Source: Chamaecyparis obtusa
Lineage: Eukaryota > Streptophyta > Pinopsida > Cupressales > Cupressaceae
Length of the DNA stretch: 64,000 nt
NCBI GenBank assembly: GCA_027943335.1
Contig: BSBK01000871.1
Span: 1,547,501-1,611,500 of the forward strand
Direction of reading: 5' to 3'
Below the pieces are notes generated by a model. It searched no databases, had not been told where the DNA came from, and worked only from the letters and a program-made list of their open reading frames with translations. This document shows, piece after piece, positions 57,530-64,000 of this stretch. Both the position numbers and the translations under genes were made by a program. Within the stretch, counting starts at the first letter, position 1, and each line of letters starts with the position of its first letter.

Positions 57530-60500
57530 ATGGCCACTCCCATAGTTTTTGATGTTGCGGAAAAGAAAATATATGTCTTTAAGAAGCATCCATTTAATTC
57601 TACCCTAGATGACTTAGAGGGAGCATTCTCCTGCATGCCTATGGGCGTTATGCATGTGGAAGAAATTAGGGCTTACATTTACTACAAGAAGGAACCAGAT
57701 GGATTGGATAGGTTAAGGGTACACATGGAAACAATGTTAAAACTAGACAAAACCTTCCTGGATGAATATGTGAAGTGGAATGATCACCCCATAGTAGAGT
57801 ATGCTATGGCATATGAATTCTATGAGATAGAATGGATTAAAATACTTTTGAGCATAATTCATGATGATCTATTTTGGATAGGTGATGTGTCAGTCAAAAT
57901 TACTAGTGACTTGATATATGAGATGACATGCCTATCTAAGACAAGTGCCATCCTTCTAGTAGGAAAGGATGTCAGGAAAATTATTGAGCAAACTTGTAAG
58001 TCAAGGAGTGATAGGTGCGGGATGACAATTGAGCCTATTGAGCAAGCTGACATAAAATTGATGTCTATGATACCTGGATACAGGTTTCATCACATGAGAA
58101 GGGTGAATAGTGTGTCTGCAGGCACAATTATAGCAGCCATTAGACTTGTGAAGGAAGATGGAGATTTCAACTTGTGTGAGATCTTACATGCATAGTTGAT
58201 TGACAACATTAAGGCAATCAAGCATGACAAGACCAAGATATTCAGGTTTGGGTCTTTGATCATTTACATGTACCTTCATATAGTTGGGAGAGTATTAGAT
58301 TTTTATTTGGACAAGTCCATTCCAACCATGCCACAGATATCTAACAAGGCATCCACTGAGAGTACATTGAGAGATTATGTAACATTTGATTTGAAGACCT
58401 TCAGGGCCAAGATGCAAATGAGGTATAGAATTCCAAAAAACATTATTGAAAAGTACAAGGATGCAATTTTTTTTATGGTTGAAAAAGATACAACATGCAT
58501 GGAGGTAGTTGTACCTAGAACAAAATGGATTCATCCACTTGGATATGAAGTAGAGGAACAAGTTTTGGAAGCATATGCTCAAGTATTGCTTTCAACTCCT
58601 ACTAACCCTAATGAGCCAAGATGGGGAACTTATGAGGAGAAGACAAGAGAGATAGATGCTAAACTAAACAGCACAACAACTAAGAGGAAAGCCTCTAAGA
58701 TTACGTTTGAGATACTCAGAATTCATGGAGTAACACAAGAAGACCTAGACAAAGCAAGGGAAGAAAAGATTTCTTTGGAAATTGAGAGCGCATCCACAGT
58801 GGAAGCTAAGTCTAATGATCCCAAGATGAAAAAGGTAAAGATTGAAAAGGCTGATGATCCAAAGGATAAATAGGGTAAAATTGATGATATTAGTCTTGCG
58901 CCCACTATTATAGTTGATATTGAATCCACAGATGCATCTCCTAAGATTCCCAAGAGGAGAAAACAAATAGCCACAAATCACCCTTCAGCTATAAGTGCAG
59001 CCACAAGAAGCAAATTGAAAAATGTGCAGTCACATCCAGAAGTAGGATTCATACCTAGTCTTCAAGTGTTAAGGACTAGAATAGTAGAAGAAGGAAGGCT
59101 AGATCAAATAGCCAAGTTTTATGACAAATATCATGAAATTGATAGGTCAGAGACTCATGAGATGCTAATCAAACACATGATAAAATTCAAGAAGACAGTT
59201 CTTGAATTGAAGACAATTATCCCATATAAGGTATGGGAGATTATGGATACCTTGAAGAGACAAGCCACTGAAGAAGACTTTAGAATCAGGGAAGAAACAC
59301 TTGATTCCAATCTTCTAGTATGTTATGTTGAAGAAAAGACATTGTTATTAAATTTGGTGAAGCCACACTTAAGAAAAAAGATGAGAACACTACACATTAT
59401 GAACAAAGACTATGAGTTGATAACTAAGGAAATAGAGAAGGCCTTTGAGAAGGTATTCTTAGAGTAGCACATGAAACCTAAGTCTGTGCCCATCACTCAA
59501 GCACCTACTGAGCAAGAAAAAGTAGCAGAGGCCTCCAATATACCATTTATAGGTCCTCAAGATTCAGTGCCTATAGTGGTAACACCTACAGAGGCTATGA
59601 AGTTTGCACCCATAAGAGATACATAAAACAATGATACAATCTTCATTGACAATGTAGAGATTGCAATGGCAGCTACAGACAATGACTTGGATAAGTTTGA
59701 AGAAGCTTTTGTGAGCACACATGAAGCTAAAATGTTATGCAGCAACACACCACCCACTCATCAAGAAGAAGCATTGACTTATGATGACAAAGAAGAAGAA
59801 AAGATGGAAGAAAAAGAAATAGAAAAAGAGGAAGAAAAGAAATAAGAAGAAAAGGTAAAAGAAAGTGAGAAAAAGGATGAAATGTTAGTAGAGAAAGAAG
59901 TGTTGGACAACACTCCCATCACTCCTTTAGTAGCATTGTTGTCAAGTTTGACACCTGACACATCCAGTTAGGACTCATGGAGAGAAGAAGACCTGATTAA
60001 GTTCAATGTCTTAGCTATGGAGAAGGCCAAAGAAAAATAAGTAATGAGGAATCCCCTCCTGGTAGAACCAATAAACATTCTGAATAATTTATTGCCAGAG
60101 GACAAGAAAGTGTCAAAGATAAACTATGTTGATAATGTGAGTACAGTCATCTCACATTTCAAAAGAAATTTCTCAAGCCTTGAAGAATCTACATCCCTAG
60201 TTGCAGAAGAAAAGTATCTGAAGAATAGATTGAATGAATTGATCAATAACTTTTCACTTGACCTCAGCTCCCTCAAGACTGGTCAAGCATCCCTAAAAGA
60301 ATTTGTAGATCAAGGAAGAAGAATCATTGCAGAATGCATGGATCAAGATAAGCTCACCGATGCTCATTTCAAGAAAATAAAATAGGTTGAAGCTATGATT
60401 GAGCAAGTGAAGAGTTCAATGAAAGGCACATCCACAGATGTGAACATGTGCAATAATTTCTACCAAATTCAAATAGAAAAAATTGAGAAGGCAGAAAAAG

Positions 60501-60754
60501 AGATGACAAAGTTAAGGGCTAGAACTCAGTTGAGGAATGCTCTTGCACCCTCATTAGATATTCTAAATTAGAACATCAAGGAGATTGATGCCACCATGAT
60601 AACCTATGATCAAGGTCCTTCCACAGATTTGAAGAAGATGGAGAAGCTTCAATATGCATTATGCGCCCATCTCTAGATAGTAAACTCTTTGATCACATTA
60701 TGGAAGAAAGAGATATAGAACCTAAAGATAGCATATTCGGATGTTTTCCCTTAG
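57530..60754 (+). pseudogene. Element H ORF2: conserved unknown protein of about 1075 residues
   Basis: Function unknown. The ATG at 57530 (MATPIVFDV) is preferred over an upstream GTG. The N-terminal 330 residues look globular: DDLEGAF, HVEEIRAYIYY, VKITSDLIYEMTCLSKTSAI, then KIFRFGSLIIYMYLHIVGR and RYRIPKNIIEKYKDAIFFMV. The T-x-D-x-I-x-x-x-T-x-L pattern recalls plant transposon-associated domains, but I cannot name one. Residues about 370-470 are K/E-rich; about 500-640 is helical (IAKFYDKYHEIDRSETHEML). An acidic E/K stretch lies near 59780-59880, then a coiled-coil C-terminus. Eleven internal stops (eight TAG, three TAA) and no frameshift. Element D keeps the same order in diverged form. 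Confidence 0.85.
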
Positions 60755-60925
60755 TAATTATGTATAGATATAGTTTTTGTAACACCTTTTTCATTAATTT
60801 CAAAGGGGGAGTTGTGTATAGAATATGAATCATAATATGTATAGGGAGATATAAGTATATAAGACAAAAGTTTTTTGTATCAGGACAGTTAACAACTTGG
60901 CCATATTCCTTTGTTGCCATCAATG

Positions 60926-60939
60926 AAAAAGGGGGAGAT
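60926..60939 (+). other. Polypurine tract of element H
   Basis: GAAAAAGGGGGAGAT directly precedes the 3' LTR. Its GGGGGAGAT core equals that of copia element G. Confidence 0.88.
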
Positions 60940-62066
60940 TGTTTGAAAGTTGGCTATACTAATGTATATGACTTGATAGAGTGTTTTCATTATGGAAAAA
61001 AAGTCATATGGCAGTTTGGAGTTAGCGCACTTGTTGAGAAGATTAGAAATCAGTTAAGTGTTGAAGACTAGACAATGTACAGAGTTCCTATAGCTCAGAG
61101 CATCAGTCCACATGCGTACGTAATAATTATGGTATGAACCCTAGAAGTTAAGTTGGTTAGACTATATTCATGCTTGGTATATGAGTGCATAATTAGATAT
61201 GAAAGGATGAGAAAGATACAGTCAGTTGAAGTTGCATAGCCAGTGTGTGCTAGTGAAGAACAGAGTAAGCAGCCGACAGTTATCATTTTGAGTTGTGACT
61301 ATATTATAATGTTGTAAAGGCTATGCACCTATTGTAATTAGGTTGCCAACATATATATATGTTTGATTGTACACGCTTAAGCCAATTCATTTGGAAGCAT
61401 TGTATGTAATAGGTTTAAGGGCCAACATAGTTGTTTATTTTGTATGCATGTATAAATATAAGATGCACCCATTGTATTTGATATGGAAGTTGATAGAGAG
61501 TTGTGATAAGAAGAGAAGAAGTTTGTGAAGAGTCTATAAGATGTAATAGAGATTTGCAAGAGGTCAAAGAATTAGCACATAAAAGGAACTGATCTAAAAA
61601 GTAGTCTCATAATGACATTTCATCTAGTAGATATAGTGTGTATCTGAGATCTGAAGGTTGTAGCCTTCACCACTTGAGCAGTGAGCTCTAGGATAGTGTG
61701 TCCACTCCCCTAACAGGGAAAATTGTAAAAGACTCCTAACAAGTTTTGACCCTTGACAAGGTCTACTGCACTTAAAGTATTGTAAAGCAACTCCTAACAA
61801 GGTTAAGGATCTTCTAACAAGGATCACAAAAAACTAGTACAGAATATTAGTGGGTGTCAATTCCCACTGGGGTTTTTACCTATTTGGGTTTCCCGTAACC
61901 ATATTGGTGTCATGTGCTGATTTCATGTTTCATGTTTATGTGAATGTTTAATTTAGTTCTTAAGCATTTAAGTTCAGTATAAAGATTAAAGATTAAAGAT
62001 AAAATATAGTGAACACTAATTCACCCCCCCCCCCCCCCCCCCCTCTCAGTGTTCCCATTCCTAACA
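60940..62066 (+). repeat. 3' LTR of element H
   Basis: 1127 bp, TGTTTGAAAG to CCTAACA, followed by the duplicated ATTAG. It contains a run of 20 C at 62024-62043, where the 5' LTR has only a short C-rich CACCCTCCCTCTC. Confidence 0.92.
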
Positions 62067-63619
62067 ATTAGCTACAAGATGTCAAAAACATGGAATGTTG
62101 CCAAACTTGCAACAAGATGTAATAGATGTTAAATGACACTATGTGGTATTATAGGCCTAATGAGATAAGGTAAGATAGATGTAGGATTGTGTTGTTAGTT
62201 GTTAAAGGTCATTAAAATACCATGAAATATATTAGGGGTCATTTTTTAGTCTTATTATGGTGTGGACAACTTAGTTGTCAAGGTGACAACATCTTTTGCT
62301 TCTTTTAGTGGCCAGTTTATACGACAGTAGGGTTTTGAATTTCTTGGAGTTGGTTTTGAGTGTGAATATAGGTTGCAAGGTAAAGAAAAAAGGGAGTGAA
62401 TGTAACTCTCAAATCTAAGAGCAAGAAAATGGTGTTAATTATATTTTGCATGTTCTATATGGATTGTAATACCAAGTTAAAATATACAACAACTTGTACA
62501 TTTTATCATTTCTTGAATCTTGATTGTTTTGTTATCTCGTGTATGGATGGAGGCTTCTTAATGTGGTTATTGGAATTCATTTGTATTAAGTTTCTATGTT
62601 TGGTTATGAAGTTTTAAATCTCTATGTTGTAACAGAGAATGGTGTTCAAACAGATTCTTGGTGTTGCATGGGGTTATTAAGTTACACCATACTATGTCTC
62701 CATGGTTCTCATTGGTGTGAACTTTCCCCAATATGATTACCATGTGTAGGTTAATTGTTTTTTTGTAGATGAAAGAGGTAGAGGAAGGGTCCACATCCTC
62801 AAAAAGTGAATATGTTGATGGGAAATGCATTGAAAAGAAAAGAATATTATCTCAGAAAAAAAAACCTCAATGCGGGGGAAATAACTTTACAACCCGTTGG
62901 ATCTTTCTTATCTTTTGGTATATTTTAGGAATATTATTTGTTACCATCCTCATTAGAGTGATTGAGGAGGTTTGATCTCCTTCAAAATTTATACATATTT
63001 GTGTGCAGGTCTATTCAGAGACAACAAGAAGCTATATTTTGAGTATTTGGTTCCAAGATTGTGTTTAATGGATGGAATGAGTGTGGCATGTTTGGGTAGG
63101 GTCTAGAGAGGTGGAATAGAATCTTATGAGGAAGGTAAGGGTGTCTCAAAACATTAAGGGTGAAGGGTCACTAAGTTGAAATGGTTTGGAGTGATTGTCT
63201 CAAGGGATGGTTGCTATGTAATGAAAGTACATGATAGTAAGAATCCTTATTGTTTGGGAATCCAAAGAAGGAATGTGTGTGAGTGTTTCTTTGTTTAAAA
63301 ATAATGTAAATAAATGTTCTCCATCAAGAGGGTGATAGGGGAACCAATATCAATTATGTTGAGCATGTGTTGAAGGGATGTTGTGAGGACAAACACAAAA
63401 CCTTTTAAAATTGATTAAAGCATGATCAAGGGAGTATATGGAATGGAGTGATAGTTAGCATGGTTAAGTAAAGGTGTGGAGCCTAGTGGTAAGAGTTTCT
63501 TGAATGAAAATTAATAGGTCTATTGTGTGGTTTGGGTTTGAGTAAGTTGATCCATTTGTGAGGGTAAATAGGATAGTTTCCAAGAAGATGGATTGAAGAC
63601 CTCTAGCCTCTACATTAAG
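62067..63619. other. Unassigned sequence right of element H
   Basis: About 1.55 kb with no gene I can support. Open frames at 62396-62617 and 62769-62975 are short; the latter ends in a hydrophobic IFLIFWYILGILFVTILI stretch but has no other support. The final part may be an LTR whose end is at about 63619 (next entry). Confidence 0.45.
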
Positions 63620-63632
63620 TGGTATCAAAGCC
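63620..63632 (+). other. Possible primer-binding site of a further element
   Basis: TGGTATCAAAGCC preceded by CTCTACATTAAG resembles the LTR-end plus primer-site junctions of A and C (CATCAAGTGGTATC). A gypsy-type element may begin in the unassigned stretch and run off the right edge. No partner LTR or coding sequence is in the window, and 63633-64000 shows no gene. Confidence 0.5.
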
Positions 63633-64000
63633 ACTACTAGATTCTAGTGGGAGTTAGTAAAGTTGGGAAGAATGTACCTAACTGTTAGCATGAATGTTGA
63701 TGGTATTCTTATGGGGGAGTATCCTAGTAATTATATAGGCATGCTACATTGGTTTTGTGTTTCATTCATGATAGAGTTCATCATTAATGGAAACATATGC
63801 TATTGATTGGTTGTTTAGAAGCCTACATAACAAGTTGTAGAGAATTGTACAGACACCATACAATGAATCAGCATGTGTACTTAGATGTAGACTTCTAATG
63901 ATTTCTTGGGTCACAATCCATGATCACACATTATAATGATTTGATTGGATAGAGCTATGATAAGTTTACTGGCAACTATTTTTCAGAAGTCTCAAACTGT

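Larger units (their letters stand above)
54775..62066 (+). mobile_element. Element H: complete non-autonomous copia-like retrotransposon with an unknown ORF2
   Basis: LTRs at 54775-55908 and 60940-62066 start TGTT and end TAACA. The target duplication ATTAG is perfect (54770-54774, 62067-62071). Primer site, polypurine tract and two long frames are all present, but the 5.0-kb interior has no protease, integrase or reverse transcriptase. ORF1 (55963-57093) and ORF2 (57530-60754) each stay in one frame over their whole length and are broken only by stops. It is the reference copy for element D, which shares both ORFs at the protein level. Mobilisation by a copia element is inferred from LTR ends and tract. 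Confidence 0.92.

Noticed and set aside
62769..62975. 68-codon frame with a hydrophobic C-terminus as a small membrane protein
   Set aside because: No homology, promoter or neighbouring evidence; the size is within chance for AT-rich sequence.

Overview
This is AT-rich plant nuclear DNA that consists almost wholly of LTR retrotransposons nested in one another. Plant origin is shown by Ty3/gypsy chromoviruses with chromodomains, a Tat-lineage gypsy element with a second RNase H, a Ty1/copia element, and tRNA-iMet-type primer sites. I see no host gene, rRNA, tRNA, CRISPR array or bacterial feature. Old, heavily nested elements suggest a large-genome seed plant, perhaps a gymnosperm; that is inference.

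Layout (names are mine). Element D, minus strand, runs from beyond the left edge to 53066. It is a non-autonomous copia-like element: 5' LTR, a gag-like ORF1 with four zinc knuckles, and a long ORF2 of unknown function. Two copies of one chromovirus family sit inside it: element A (plus, 1132-29879, target duplication CCTTG/CTTTG) and element E (minus, 31526-50954, CATAT/CATAT). A is itself split by element B (plus, 3635-19000, Tat lineage, TTTTC/TTTTC) and by element C (plus, about 21106-28526, a second chromovirus family). E is split by element F (minus, 35033-48506, non-autonomous, 1591-bp LTRs). F is split by element G (plus, 39250-46189, Ty1/copia, GTATA/GTATA). The deepest chain is therefore D > E > F > G. 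Coding sequence resumes on the far side of every insertion, which confirms the order.

From 53067 to 54774 lies about 1.7 kb of older sequence with one orphan ORF and an LTR-like fragment. Element H (plus, 54775-62066, ATTAG/ATTAG) is a structurally complete second member of the D family: two LTRs of about 1.13 kb, primer site, polypurine tract, ORF1 (377 codons) and ORF2 (about 1075 codons), with no protease, integrase or reverse transcriptase. After 62066 the sequence is unannotated until a primer-binding-site-like sequence at 63620, which may mark one more element running off the right edge.

How the parts work together: A, B, C, E and G once encoded gag, protease, reverse transcriptase, RNase H and integrase, and all are now broken by stops and frameshifts. 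D, H and F lack enzymes and must have been mobilised by others. The LTR ends and polypurine tract of D and H match those of copia element G, while F carries a G-patch-like motif also found in Tat element B. The most interesting object is the D/H family, with a long unknown ORF2 conserved in two diverged copies.
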